DNA from: Isoetes taiwanensis
Taxonomy: Eukaryota > Streptophyta > Lycopodiopsida > Isoetales > Isoetaceae
Direction: 5' to 3'
Assembly (NCBI GenBank): GCA_021234155.1
Contig: JAJEKV010000011.1
Coordinates: 15,640,441-15,704,440 of the forward strand
Length of the DNA: 64,000 bases
In this document: piece by piece, positions 11,187-22,401 of the stretch
Numbering within the stretch: position 1 is the first letter of the stretch
Layout: each line of letters starts with the position of its first letter
The notes under the pieces: generated by a model
Told to the model about the DNA's origin: nothing
Databases searched by the model: none
Seen by the model: the letters and a program-made list of their open reading frames with translations, nothing else
Translations under genes and position numbers: made by a program

Positions 11187-12979
11187 TTAAGTATCCGAAA
11201 AATCACAACGCAAGGCGAATAGTGCCGCATGACGACGGACACCTGCAATGCGGGAAGAAGGTGATGGTAGTAAGGCATGGGAGAATTCATGAAAGAAAAC
11301 TGCGTCTCGAACAAAAGATTGCCAAGTGGAAGAGTCAACAGCAAGCAGTGGCCACCAAGGGGCAGAGGGCCAAGAGAAAACAAGTAGTGTGAGGCGGGCC
11401 CGGCAAATACGAGCATGATGTAAAACCTCAGGAACCAAGGAAGGTGGAGGAAAGCAGTAGTTGTTAAACAGACGCCAGTCATAAGAAAAAGCGTTAGGCG
11501 CGATCCGATGAGGATAACAATCCTTGGTGTTGAAAACTGGCAGGAGGGCGTTAGAAGGGCTAGCAAAACGATCAACATGATGTGGCCCCCACCGCTCATC
11601 TAAGAGGCAAAAGACTGAGGGGGAAAGAGAAAATTTATCAAAGGCCCGAATTTTGGAAAGATAGTCAGCCCACTCATTCTCCAAGCATGGAACCCAAACT
11701 GGCTCCAACTGAATATGATGCTGATAGCAGAAAATTAGTACTTCCAGCAGCAAAAAATGAAGCACGGGGGATCGCGAACCTCCATTCTGTAATAAAAAGA
11801 ACACATTCTGATTGTCCCCACGAGCTATCACACAGGAGCCAGACAACAACGAAACACACTGCTGCAAGATCTGAAAAAGAGCAAAGAGTTCACGCCACGT
11901 AGAAGATTGGAGGCGGGCTTCTAGCGAGAAATCTCCAGAAAAAGAGAGAAGCTCAGAACCCGGACGTGAAAGCCAACCACCCCATCCCTCATCACTGGCA
12001 TCAAAACCCAAGGTAGAACTGACCACAGCAGGCGGCCACAATGGGGCTCTGTCAAACTGACAAATAAGGGTCTGCCAAAGCAGGACCTCCTGTTTTGCAA
12101 GGGGAGATAGAAGAAGGGGAGTATCCCAAAGGTCGGCCTGGCGTAGATCAAAATGGAGGCCACAAGACAAGGCAGCACAAAGATGACCCAGGACCAAGCG
12201 CAGGGATTGGATAAAGCCAAGAAAACGGGCAATCAGGCGAGGAGTGACAACTTGGGAAGACAACAAACTAGAACACAGAGACAAGACCCGTTCCTTCTTA
12301 GCCCGGGATATACGAAAGAAGCCCTCATAAGCGTCCACTATGAAACCTAAGAATATTGTGCAATGTGAGAGACGAAACCGACACTTCTTCCAAGCTAAGA
12401 GAAAACCTGGCCGTTGCAAATCAGAAATGACGCGGATCGTAGAACCTCAGGACATGTTTGGCACAAGAATAGAATATCATCGACATAGGGTAAGCAACGG
12501 ACGCCCTGACCTCGCCAAAACCGAACTAACTGTCTGACTAATTTGGTAAAAACAAAAGGGGCTGACGCTAGGCCAAAGGGGAGGACATTAAAGACATAGA
12601 ACTGGCCATCAAGCTCAAAACCCAAGAAAGTGCGATGAGAAGGCCAGATTGTGATATGATGATAACCGGATTTCAGGTCAACAGCAAAGAGAAAGTCGTT
12701 GGGTAGACACAGATGTGACAACAGCTCGAGGGACTCATACCGAAAAGAGGGGATGGTCAAGAACGAGTTTAGATAGCGCAGATCCAAGATGAGACGGAAT
12801 TTATTTAGGCCTTTAGGGACAACCCCCAAGGGGAAACAGAAGAAGGGACGGGAGGTGACTGGGGATGCGGCACCCGTACGCAGGAGATCGGCCACAGCAG
12901 AGCAAGCAAAGTCACGATGGGCAGACAACGACGAGTGGTCCAAGGAATGTCGGCCACTTGTTTGTATCTTAGGACCCAT
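11187..12979 (-). pseudogene. reverse transcriptase-RNase H of DIRS-like element (frameshifted)
   Basis: The frame at 12979-12395 shows RT motifs in order: LLRTGAASPV, VVPKGLNKFRLILDLRYLN, FLFAVDLKSGYHHI (first catalytic Asp), LPFGLASAPFVFTKLV and CLPYVDDILF (YVDD box). A frameshift near 12400-12419 moves the gene into the 12419-11187 frame. That frame carries the RT thumb (FLGFIVDAY), RNase H (TLGFDASDEGWGGWL, then STWRELFAL and CVIARGDNQN) and the DRFASPSNALLP...FSYDW...WWPLL region typical of DIRS/Ngaro proteins. Reading starts inside the terminal repeat (ATG at 12979), so any gag and RT leader are missing. These features place it in the tyrosine-recombinase retrotransposon class rather than Ty3 or Ty1. 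Confidence 0.88.
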
Positions 12980-13141
12980 CCTAGGAATGCCACGGTTCTA
13001 TTGCGATAGCAATAGAATCGACATTCCTTGGATGGGGACGCCCTTCCTCGCCTCTCCTATTTATACTACTTCATTTTCTTTTTCACCCATCTGCGTTCTC
13101 TTGAGCTCCTTTTCATTCTTTCTCTTTTGCCTCTACAAGTT
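12951..13141. repeat. internal B1A2 junction copy 1
   Basis: Nearly identical to 18696-18886 (offset 5745). It contains the palindrome gacccatcctaggaatg / ccacggttctattgc / gatagcaatagaatcg / cattccttggatggggac, with TATA-like 'ctcctatttata' 20 bases after it. This is the fused form of the element's two outer ends. Confidence 0.9.
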
Positions 13142-16100
13142 TCCTATTCTCACCAATCACCAGTTCCACATCTAGATTAGTGCATCGAATCGAATAGGTT
13201 AATCGGGTTGCAGGGTACGTTGGTGGCTCTGGATCTGTGGTCCTTTGGTCCTTTGCTATACACTGGTTTTCCAGTTTCGGGCTCTGCAACGGGTTGTGGT
13301 TGTTTTTCAAGATTCGTCTTCAGCGGTGAGTTTCTTTTTTCTGTTTTTTCGGTTTGTTTTGGGTGCATCTGGTTGCTTTATAGTTTCTGCATCGGGTTCT
13401 TTTCCTTCCTTGGCTGACCTGTTTTCAGTTTTTGTTTGGATCTGCTGCGTTTTGCTTCCTGCGGTTTTCCTTTCCTTGCTAGCAAATCGTTCCATTTTTT
13501 CTTAAATCGATCTGCTGTCTGAGTTCCGATTTCTGCTCTATCTTTTCGATTTTTCGGTTTCACGGAGTTTTTCTGGCTTGCATCGTGTCTCCATAGCTGG
13601 TTTTCTGTCTTTGGTGTTGGCCGACTCTTGGCCGACTCTGTTGCTTGTGGCTTTCCCATTCTAATTCGACCCTTGTTTCTCTTGTTTGCCCTATCCCTGT
13701 CTTGTTATCCCTATCGTTTCTCTTGGCTCTCTTGGCAAACTCCTTGTCCTATCCCTATCGTTTCTTCCACGACCTTAATCGCCGCCTCTGTCATAATATC
13801 TTCAGGGATAGCGGGAGTTCGATTTCCCTTATTTTTCTTTAGGCTGCGATACCAGGTCCCTGTTGTCCACTTATGGTTTATTGTTTTCGAATTGTTTTCT
13901 TGGTTCTTATTACATGTTGTCCTGTTTTACCATGTTCTTGCTTGGCTTATCCATAAGGTCTGCATTTGTTCTCGTAGTAGTTTTTGAACATTTACAATTG
14001 GGCTTTTAGAACATCTTCATATGTTGGGGCATATAGAGCACTATAGCACAACTTAGTTTTTCATATGGAAGTACTTTGCATTCGTTTATGAGGTTTGCGG
14101 CATCGATAGAGGATTAGGATAAGGAATTCTGGTTTCATCTTGTTTGAGAGCAAATGGTATGGTGCCGGCCATTTCCTTTGTTCATGGGACGCTGACGCTA
14201 GGTATCCAGTTTCAAGTTAATTAAATTGTTTTACTTTGGCCTAACGAGTTGGTCTTAGTGTGGTGGCTAGATTGCTCGTGTTTCACTCTCTCTGATTGCA
14301 AGGTTTGGTTCCCTCCAAGTTTCTCGACTTAATGTTTTCTTTCTGCTTTGGTTTTCTCCACTGATATTGCGCATTGTATACTTGTGCTCCTTGGAAGATG
14401 TGCATGCTAAATTTCCTCGAGCTTTATCCATTTATAGATGCGCACACATGCAAAGCTTGTTTTTCTTTTTCGATATTTTGCATGTCAGTGCTTTGGGATC
14501 TCCAAAGCATCCATGTAAGATGATAATTTGGTGATTTGATTCTTTCGTATGTGTAGTGACATCATTGATGCCCCTTCTCTAGGTAAGTATAGTCTCGTGC
14601 CAACTTTTGCTTCATGAATAGTTTCTTTCTTACCAATGAAATTGATGGTGTTTTAGAACAACATGTTATTATATGTTGGGTTTTGTACCATAGATCCACA
14701 TTTATTGCAACTTCATATAGACGAAATTTGCCGATTTCGCTTTATGGTAGATATTGTTTTCTTTTTAGTGCAGTGTTTTTTCAGGAGCTATGTGGCCATA
14801 CAATGTCATATACCAAGAGGATCTTCCATCATCTCTTTGTTAGAGATATTGTTGAGTTCTCTTGGTTGTACTCCGAAGAGCTTCACTTTCCACAGATCGA
14901 GGTATTTTATATTTATTTGGAGATCGCGGTGCAAGGTACCAGTCCTTTGCAGGGCGTTTTGCATGGTTAGATGTGCATCCACTCTCAAGCTTTTGCAGTA
15001 TCATCGCTTGGTTTTGCGACCTCGATGAAGCGTTATTAACCGATGCATCTTAGGCATTGCTAGTACTTCTTAATTGGTGACTTTGTTTTTTTTTTGAGTC
15101 GTGGTGGTGCTATAGTCTTTTTCGTAGGTTCTGATGAGACTAGTCTGTCTCTATAACCATTATGCTGCTCTTATAGTCATTTTGAAAAATTTATATCATT
15201 TGTTCATAGTTGGCGCATTTGTTCTGGTGGCATGTATGTAGGACAGGCACATTACTTCGATATTTGAGTTGATCTAGCGATACAGTCATCTTAGGCTCCT
15301 TTGTTCCTTTTCTCTATTCTTGGTTCCTTCTACAATGTTCTATTCTGTTCCATTCCCTAATCTTTTGCTCCGTTTGTCACTTGTCTATTTGCTTTTCTAG
15401 TTTCACTCTCTTTTTAGTTCTATTGTGCCCGTTCCTTTGTTCTTTCAATGTACTCCATTTGTTTTTTCCAGTAGTTCCTCTTCTATACTACTTCTATCTA
15501 TCCTCTATACCACTTAGTCCTTTAATTATTCCGCTTAATTTGGTTTTTAGTCTCTGCCCTTTCCTTGGCCCCGTTGCTTCTTTTTTAATCCCATTGCTCT
15601 CTTGAGCCTTCATTTTGCATTCCATATATAACTTGCATTAGTGTCTCGTAATTTGCGTAACTCTAAGTACATTGTTCTTGTTGATTATATATTGGTCTCT
15701 AGACTCACAGTTTTTCGTTGATGTAGTCTTTGCTAACTTTCTCGGTCCAACGTTTAGTCTCATGTGCATCTTCATTGTTGTCATATTTCATCTCTCTTTC
15801 TCTTTATATATTCCCTTTGTCCATATTGTCTATTTGCCCATTCTATTGGATCCATTTGCTCTTTTTCATCTCGACCATCTCATTACTCTCATTTTGACCC
15901 ATTAGCATCTATTTGTTGATCCCTTTTTTTTTATTTATTCTGATTCCCATATTTCCTCTCTCTCCAGTCTCGTTCAACCATTCGTTCTCTAGGTTCCACG
16001 TGGTTTTAAAAGGTGAACCAACTTTTGAGCTCTCAGATTCCCCATGCTACATGCTTTTTGCAGGTTTCTATTTCATTTTTTATTCCTAAGCTCTTGTTTT

Positions 16101-18695
16101 TCCGTGTTCTTCCATTGCTTGGTATGATGTAATCTAGTTGGTCCTAGAGCATGATTATTCCTCACAATATAACCTGGCATGCTATGCATGATTATACGTT
16201 TATTTATTTGCTATGTTATGGTGCCTTATTTCGTTGCGATTTCATTTTCGTTTGCCATTCCCTTTGATTATTTATGCTTCATTTCTCATTTTTGCCATGG
16301 CCAAGATAGGTGCTCATAACGTCCATTCTTTTTATTGTGCTGCCAATCTCTATTGGCAATTTAGTTGGTTATTTCTGCGCTTCTTGCTCCTTTGATTCGA
16401 TTGGTTCTATGGTTCATTTTAGTCATTTGACCTATTTGTGGCTTTTGCTCAACTACTCTAGGTTGGTCCTTGCTTATTCCTATTTTGTTTCATTTGTTTG
16501 TTTGTGGTCTGTTCTATTTAGTTTATAGTTAGAATTTTTGTTTCGTTTGTCCATTGTCTTTTTTGTTTTTCTTGTCCCTTCTCCAGTCTCATTCAACCAT
16601 TCGTTCTCTAGGTTCCACGTGGTTTTAAAAGGTGAGAACTAACCTTTGGGCTCTCAGATTATTCCCCGTGATACATGCTCTTTGCAGGTTTCTCATTCTC
16701 ATTCTATTGCTTGGTACGATGTAATCTAGTTGGTCCTAGAGCATGATTATTCCTCACAATATAACTTGATAGGCTATGCATGATTATACGTTTATTTATT
16801 GGCTATGTTAATGTGCCTTGTTTCGTTGACATTTCTTTTCCATCTGCAATTTCCATTGAATATTTATGCTTCATTTCTCATTTTGCCATGGCCGAGATAT
16901 GTGCTCATAACGTCCCTTATTGTGCTGCCAATCTCTATTGGCAATTTAGTTGGTTATTTCTGTGCTTCTTGCTCCTTTAATTCGATTGGTTCTATGGTTC
17001 ATTTTAGTCATTTGACCTGTTTATGGCGTTTGCTCAACTACTCTAAGTTGGTCCTTGCTTATTCCTATTTTGTTCCATTTGTTTGTTTGTGGTCTGTCTT
17101 ATTTAGTTAATAGTTAAAATTTGTTTCGTTTGTCCATTGTCTTTTTTGTTTTTCTTGTTCCTTCTCTGTCATTTTGCCTTAATGTCTTGTTGTTCCTTAA
17201 TGTCTTCTCTGTCATTTTGCCTTAATATCTTGTCATGGTTTCATTTCACTGATCTAGTTGCTTTTCTTCTGCTCGACTGCTGTTTTAGTATTTTCCCTTT
17301 ACTTCCTTTGCTAACATAAATCCATTGTTCATTTTTGAGATATTGATATGTTGGGCTTTAGTTTCATAGTATTTTGCTGTGGTAGGATTTATTGAATTTG
17401 TCGGTTCATCAGTTCTTTGGTTTAGTATCACATCGTCTTCAGTCCCTCCCTTCCCCCCTCCCTCTTTCTGTCTGATATCCACAGTTTGGTATTTCCTTGT
17501 TGTGCCCATTCTATTTAATCCAATTGTTCGACTGCCATCTTATTAGCCTCTTTGGATCCATTGGCTCCTGTTGTTTCTTTTTCTCTTTTCATTTAATTAG
17601 TTTTTCATAAATGCTCTCTCCCAGTCTCATTCAGCCATCTGTTCTGTTTTCGTTGTTTATTCTTGTTTACCACTTTTTACCCCTTCCTTTTCACTTCATT
17701 TTCTTCCTTGCCTCTTCATTCTTGTCATTCCATATAGTCTTCCGCTCTGCATATTAAATTCATTTGCTCTTGTGAGTCCATTTTTCTCTGTTTTTTCCAC
17801 ATATCTTTAGTTCCTTTCCTTTATCATCTGTTGTTCTCTTATGGGTCGTTCTTTGTGTTTGTCCTTTGGGTAGTTCTCGTTTAATTTTTGTTAGTATTTT
17901 TTCCGAGTTCGTTCTAGTTGTACTTTGCACCATATGTTTGTAGTGTTGGTTTCTCAGTTAATTCTTTGTTTGGTTCGTTTTTGCTCATATTCTCTCGGTT
18001 CCTTTGCTCCATATTTTCTTAGTTTCATTTTTTCTCCTTGGTCTATGTATAAATTCTTCCATCACCTTAATTACTTTTGCTTCATCTTAGTTCTTCTAGT
18101 CCTTTTTTGTCATGTCTCTCTCCTCACCTCTTCTTCGCCTGGGTTCATTTGCTTCTTTGGTATCTGTGCATGCCGAGGTTGAAATTCAAATTTGTTCTTT
18201 CTGGTGGCTTGCTTGCGTTACTAATTCTAGGGGCATTTGCCCTGTCTCTTTCTTTTGGTCATCTCACCTCATAATTTTTCTTAGTTCGTTTTTCATATTC
18301 CTCCGTGTTCCTTATTTTCTCTTTTTCCTTCGTTAAGCTCTTCAATTGCCTTAGGCTCGTTTCTCTGTGTATCCAGTTCTTCAGTTCCTTGTTTATCCTT
18401 TTTTTTCGTCATTTGACCCCTTGATTATCTTTGTCTTGTCTTGTCTCCTTCGTTTCTCCTCTTGATTCGCCTTGGTATTCTTTGCTCTGTTGGTGTCCAT
18501 ATATCCTTTTTTATCTGATTTTATCCTTCTTTTTCTGTCGGCCTTGCTTAGCCATTTCTTCCTTGTTTATCTCTTTCACTTGTTCGATTAGGGTCATCGT
18601 GTTTTACCAATTTCTCCAGTTTTTGTTTTGGCTTCATCCTTTTCTCCAGTCAGCCTAGTTTGCTTCATGCTTCTTGATGTAGATTCCTCTTCTAT
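13142..18695. other. 5.5-kb pyrimidine-rich spacer inside the DIRS-like unit
   Basis: The plus strand is dominated by T and C for over 5 kb with no long coding frame. Frames on the plus strand read as hydrophobic low-complexity (F, L, S) strings, which is what T-rich DNA gives by chance. One diverged tandem duplication (15963-17150) is present. It lies between two direct B1A2 junctions, downstream of the TATA-like site at 13053, so it may be a transcribed non-coding region or decayed gag-like DNA. Confidence 0.7.
15963..17150. repeat. diverged ~615-bp tandem duplication
   Basis: The stretch 'attcgttctctaggttccac' through 'ttttgcaggtttct' and onward occurs at about 15973 and again at about 16594. 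Both copies keep 'ctgccaatctctattggcaa' and 'ttcattttagtcatttgacc' in the same order. Confidence 0.88.
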
Positions 18696-19892
18696 CGGCC
18701 ACTTGTTTGTATCTTAGGACCCATCCTAGGAATGCCACGGTTCTATTGCGATAGCAATAGAATCGACATTCCTTGGATGGGGACGCCCTTCCTCGCCTCT
18801 CCTATTTATACTACTTCATTTTCTTTTTCACCCATCGGCGTTCTCTTGAGCTCCTTTTCATTCTTTCTCTTTTGCCTCTACAAGTTTCCCGCCCCCCTCT
18901 CCCTCTGGACTTGTTTGTTGTATCTGTGGTTTTCAGAGGGTCTAGTGTTTTGGTTGCGATTCATCTTATATTATGGCCCCATGGCCTGCCATTTTTTGTG
19001 TATAGTCTTCTTGGTGTGGCTCTGTAGCTTCTGAAGCAGTATTTATTCAGTTTCTTTTGGCGTGTTGCTCCATCTGTGTTGTAGCTCTGTGGCCGTCATC
19101 TTTGTTTGTATAGTTTCTTTTTCTCGGCGTGGCGCTGTAGCCATCGAGACAGTATTTGTTATTCATTTTCTCCTCGGCGTGGCGTTGTAGCCTCCGAGGC
19201 AGCACTGATCGTATGTTTAGCAATAGAATACGCTATTTATACCGCCTCCTTCCTCATTTCCAGCCATCGGCGTTCCCTTGAGCTCCTTTCTATTCTGCTC
19301 ATTTTTTGCTCCACAAGTCAATATTTATTATTCATGTTTTCTCTCGGCGTGGCGCTGTTGCCTCTGAGATCATATTTATTGTTTTTTCTCGGCGTGGCGC
19401 TGTAGCCTCCGAGGCAGCACTAATCGGTTGTTTTTTCCCGCGATGGTTATTCCGCGGACGGTTCCCGATTGGTCGGCTGTTGTTTCTTTCTCGACGTGGC
19501 CCTGGAGCCTCCGAGTCTTCTTGCCTATGGCATCTAACTCATTGACGGGTTATTTTTCTTTCAGCCTTGATTCTGCAGGATTGTTTAAGGCTTTGTGGTT
19601 GCCATAGTGCGTGGGGTCGTGCTTCAACTCTTTGCTTGGGTTTCCTCAAAAACCTAAGAAGGCATGGTTCTTCTTCCCGATGAGGAGCAGTACCGGGTCT
19701 TCTCACCTTTGCATCGACCAAGTGGCGGATTAAACCATTTTTTATGTTGTATTCTTCAGTTTCATCATGCTCTCTATGATTGTCTAGTTTCAGAGCATTT
19801 AAAGTTCATATTTCCGAATTTATCTAGCCCTAGTGAGGGATCCATTTGTACTCAATGTTTTACAAAGCTCAATGAGAACACCACTTCACTTG
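18696..19892. repeat. B1A2 block, right-hand terminal repeat of the DIRS-like unit
   Basis: Starts with 'cggccacttgtttgtatctt', continues through the palindromic junction at 18717-18785, then the A repeat. The A part carries TATA-like 'ctcctatttata' (18800) and six hairpin-like CTCGGCGTGG...CCGAG motifs at about 19009, 19121, 19172, 19342, 19387 and 19489. It matches A1 (8711-9662) except for indels. Confidence 0.85.
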
Positions 19893-19941
19893 TGGTCCAA
19901 GGACCGTCATATGTGCTATCATAGGACCCATCCTAGGAATG
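19893..19941. repeat. right terminus B2 of the DIRS-like unit
   Basis: 'ataggacccatcctaggaat' plus g matches the B half of the internal junctions and then stops abruptly at 19941, where unrelated DNA begins. The preceding 'gtggtccaagga' also matches the DNA before junction copy 1 (12938). Confidence 0.8.
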
Positions 19942-19966
19942 TGTGTTTAATGTATTATCTAACTAA

Positions 19967-21799
19967 CTACCTTTTAAATAAATTTTTGGTTGGTTGGTTT
20001 GGAATTAGTGGTGGTGCACGATTTGAGAAAAAGTTGGCAACCACCATACCATTGTTGAATGCAAAATTAAAAATTTTCCTTCTCAAAGTTTTGACCCTTT
20101 CTTGATCGACAGTGACGGATGGTGCTTCAACTAGTCCGCCCTTTTCCTTGATCCTTAATCTTCCCTCCCATACAGATCCCAGTCTTTTCTTCTTTAGTGT
20201 CTCTCTCAATATTGAAGCTAATGACATCTCTTGAGTAGATGTCAATCGTTTCTCAAGCTTAATAGCAATTCTTCTATAAAACCATTGTGCCATTTGTTGC
20301 AAAGAACTAGACATAGTTTTCCCACCACCATGTGATGTAAATCTAAAGTAGGCATGCTTAGCTTGTTTGTGGGACTTCTCCATGCCTTGAGTGTTCCAGA
20401 TGCCCAAGCTTCCGTATTCTTTTGAAAACCATGGCCCATGTGCATATAAGATATGCATATAATGTGTGAGTTCTCCCTCACCCCATGCTGCTATAAATGC
20501 TCTTGTAAACTCTGTTATAGCAGTCCTAAAATCAGCCTTGTCTTGATCAGTAAACGTTTTCGCAGTCATAAGTTTGAACACAGGAATTAGGGCTTTCCAT
20601 GCTATTGTTTTCTTTTCAAATGCTCTTCCATTTTCCGTGCAATCATCTTCTGCTTGTAGAAGATCTTTATAGCATTCCCATTTGCCCTTTGCACCAGATT
20701 TTAAACTCGGAAGGAATCTTCTTGCTTTAATACCTCTTATCGAGGGTTTAGATGGCATGCTTTTTCTTTTTGGATTTTCCACAACTTTGTAATTTCTGCC
20801 ATGGAGACCCATATCAGACAATACTACTTCAATTCTTGCCAAAGTAATATCTCTATTAGGTTTTGGTTTCTTGCGCCATGCAAACAATATGCTGAGATAG
20901 ACCATCTTATCAATGATCCTTAAGAAGGCGTGCAAAGTACATATATGTACACGGTGCAAATTGATTGCCACAATGGGATCCAATAATGTACGAGAAGGCG
21001 GAAAACATTGATCACAATCAAGTGTACTTCTTTTTTGAATATGCTGGGAACCAACAGCTGAATCTTTTCTATGTGCTACATAATCACAATATAGACAAGA
21101 TTGAGTTGTCTTCGCTGCACCGTGCTTCATGTTGTACATACATTTAATGGTCTTCAAATCCGCAGCTAGATGCCATTCAATCTCATAATTTCCATAGTCT
21201 ACTACATTTAGCTTCTCACCATTATTGTGCCTCGCAATCAGATCAGGAATAGGTGTTTGTTCAAATCTTAAGGTACTATGACTTTCCTTGGTCACTTGGA
21301 AAATACCGATCCACCAAATATGATCTTCTGATTGCACAGAGAAATTTTCCTTGTCTTGACAATCATTAAGAGCTCTATTCATTAAATTAATAGAGACTCT
21401 TTCATACTTCTCCCCTTTGACCATTTCCATCTCATCTAATTTCAAAACAACAATAAGTTTGCTGTCACATTCTTCAACTGTCATGTCATAGAATTTCACC
21501 ATCAACCGTAGAACACTAACATCAACCCAAAGATTATTATATTGGTCTAAAGTAAAAGCATTACAGGTCTGCGATGGTTTCTTGCCTTTTGTACCACCTC
21601 CAGCTTGTTCCAAGTCATCTAGCTTGATAGATGCATCAACGTGAGTCATCTCTCCCAAGTACTTGCTTACTTGAAAGTTTCTATAAGAACGACAAGACCA
21701 TACCTTTGATAATTTAGGCAACAAAACATTTTTCACACCCATCTTTGACATGCACGACTTCAATGCCTTGAATAACTGAACATAAGCTCTTTTGCTCAC
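19967..21799 (-). CDS. candidate DDE-type transposase, unrecognised family
   Basis: A single frame of about 610 codons, unusually intact for this window. I do not recognise the exact family. Visible features: VVLKLDEMEM (about residue 116; candidate first acidic residue) and EWHLAADLKTIKCMYNMKHG (about 207; candidate second Asp) directly before a Cys/His cluster. That cluster is C-x2-C in CLYCDY, a C-x2-C in DCDQC and H-x2-H-x-C-x2-H near VHICTLH. Later comes WNTQGMEKSHKQAKHAYFR (about 490; candidate Glu) followed by a Gly-rich TSHGGG turn. An acidic triad interrupted by a zinc cluster suits an RNase H-fold transposase. The frame begins without an ATG (GTG at 21799) and has a stop just upstream in frame, so an exon join or frameshift lies there. 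The DIRS-like unit ends 26 bases past its stop. Confidence 0.5.
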   Translation of the reverse strand: MSKRAYVQLFKALKSCMSKMGVKNVLLPKLSKVWSCRSYRNFQVSKYLGEMTHVDASIKLDDLEQAGGGTKGKKPSQTCNAFTLDQYNNLWVDVSVLRLMVKFYDMTVEECDSKLIVVLKLDEMEMVKGEKYERVSINLMNRALNDCQDKENFSVQSEDHIWWIGIFQVTKESHSTLRFEQTPIPDLIARHNNGEKLNVVDYGNYEIEWHLAADLKTIKCMYNMKHGAAKTTQSCLYCDYVAHRKDSAVGSQHIQKRSTLDCDQCFPPSRTLLDPIVAINLHRVHICTLHAFLRIIDKMVYLSILFAWRKKPKPNRDITLARIEVVLSDMGLHGRNYKVVENPKRKSMPSKPSIRGIKARRFLPSLKSGAKGKWECYKDLLQAEDDCTENGRAFEKKTIAWKALIPVFKLMTAKTFTDQDKADFRTAITEFTRAFIAAWGEGELTHYMHILYAHGPWFSKEYGSLGIWNTQGMEKSHKQAKHAYFRFTSHGGGKTMSSSLQQMAQWFYRRIAIKLEKRLTSTQEMSLASILRETLKKKRLGSVWEGRLRIKEKGGLVEAPSVTVDQERVKTLRRKIFNFAFNNGMVVANFFSNRAPPLIPNQPTKNLFKR

Positions 21800-21871
21800 T
21801 CCGGCATATCATCACAAAGGGACTGAAAGTCATCAACTCTTGCTTCTTTACTTATTTCATCAATAACATGT

Positions 21872-22107
21872 TCGGATAGTGCTTGGTCCTGTGGTAAGAC
21901 GTTAAACTGCCATACCCAAGGTCACGGGTTCAACGCCTCGTTGTGAAAGTGGCCATGCAATGTAAAGTTGGTGGGGGAAGGACCCATTTCAGCAATGTAA
22001 AGTGGTGGGGGGAGGACCCATCTGGGTGTGTTGTAAAGTGTCACATGTCCGATAGGACGCTGCCTTGTGGCGTGACGTTAAAATTTCTTCTTCTTCTTCT
22101 TCTCATT
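21872..22107 (+). mobile_element. SINE-like element with tRNA-type B box
   Basis: It contains 'gggttcaacgcc' at 21927-21938, a close match to a Pol III B box, with an A-box-like 'tggtcctgtggtaag' about 45 bases upstream. It ends in 'gtggcgtgacgttaaaa' and a (TTC)n tail. It lies in the presumed intron between the two exons of the neighbouring transposase candidate. The 3' tail is shared with the LINE remnant at 4413-4895 in shorter form. Confidence 0.65.
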
Positions 22108-22401
22108 AACTTAGTCCCTGCATAAGCACGAATATAATTTAGAGTGAAGAGGTATAGATCTTCATCATGCTTGCTATTACTAGAGCTGCATATTAACTAT
22201 AATTTGACACAAGAGGCAAACCAATGCAAAGTTATTATAACACATTTAACTATGGGCTGAGATGGATTGGACATTCGACAAATAGATAAAACAAATCTAA
22301 AAACAGAGACAAGCCAATAAAAGAATCAAAATATATGCTGCTATGGAACAACAACAAACCAAAAGAATACAAAGCAGTAAGATGAAATGGATTTCAATAC
22401 C

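Larger units (their letters stand above)
8711..19941. mobile_element. DIRS/PAT-class tyrosine-recombinase retrotransposon unit with split direct repeats
   Basis: The left end starts in the middle of a palindromic junction (gccacggttc...), and the right end stops in the other half (...cccatcctaggaatg). Complete junctions joining the two halves lie inside at 12973-13040 and 18717-18785, with an inverted one at 9924-9991. The A1 ... B1A2 ... B2 plan (8711-9662; 18696-19892; 19893-19941) is the split direct repeat arrangement known for PAT and Kangaroo elements. Internal genes encode reverse transcriptase, RNase H and a tyrosine recombinase, all on the minus strand and all broken. No target-site duplication is visible; only 'aatg' is shared between both flanks and the junction, which fits recombinase-mediated insertion. 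The interior looks rearranged or nested, since the coding block is flanked by oppositely oriented junctions. Confidence 0.75.

Noticed and set aside
10169-11902. Plus-strand frames of 60-140 codons
   Set aside because: Antisense shadows of the recombinase and RNase H frames on the minus strand.
13245-18658. Many plus-strand hydrophobic open frames, up to ~120 codons
   Set aside because: They are F/L/S-rich low-complexity strings produced by T-rich DNA, without start context or family resemblance.
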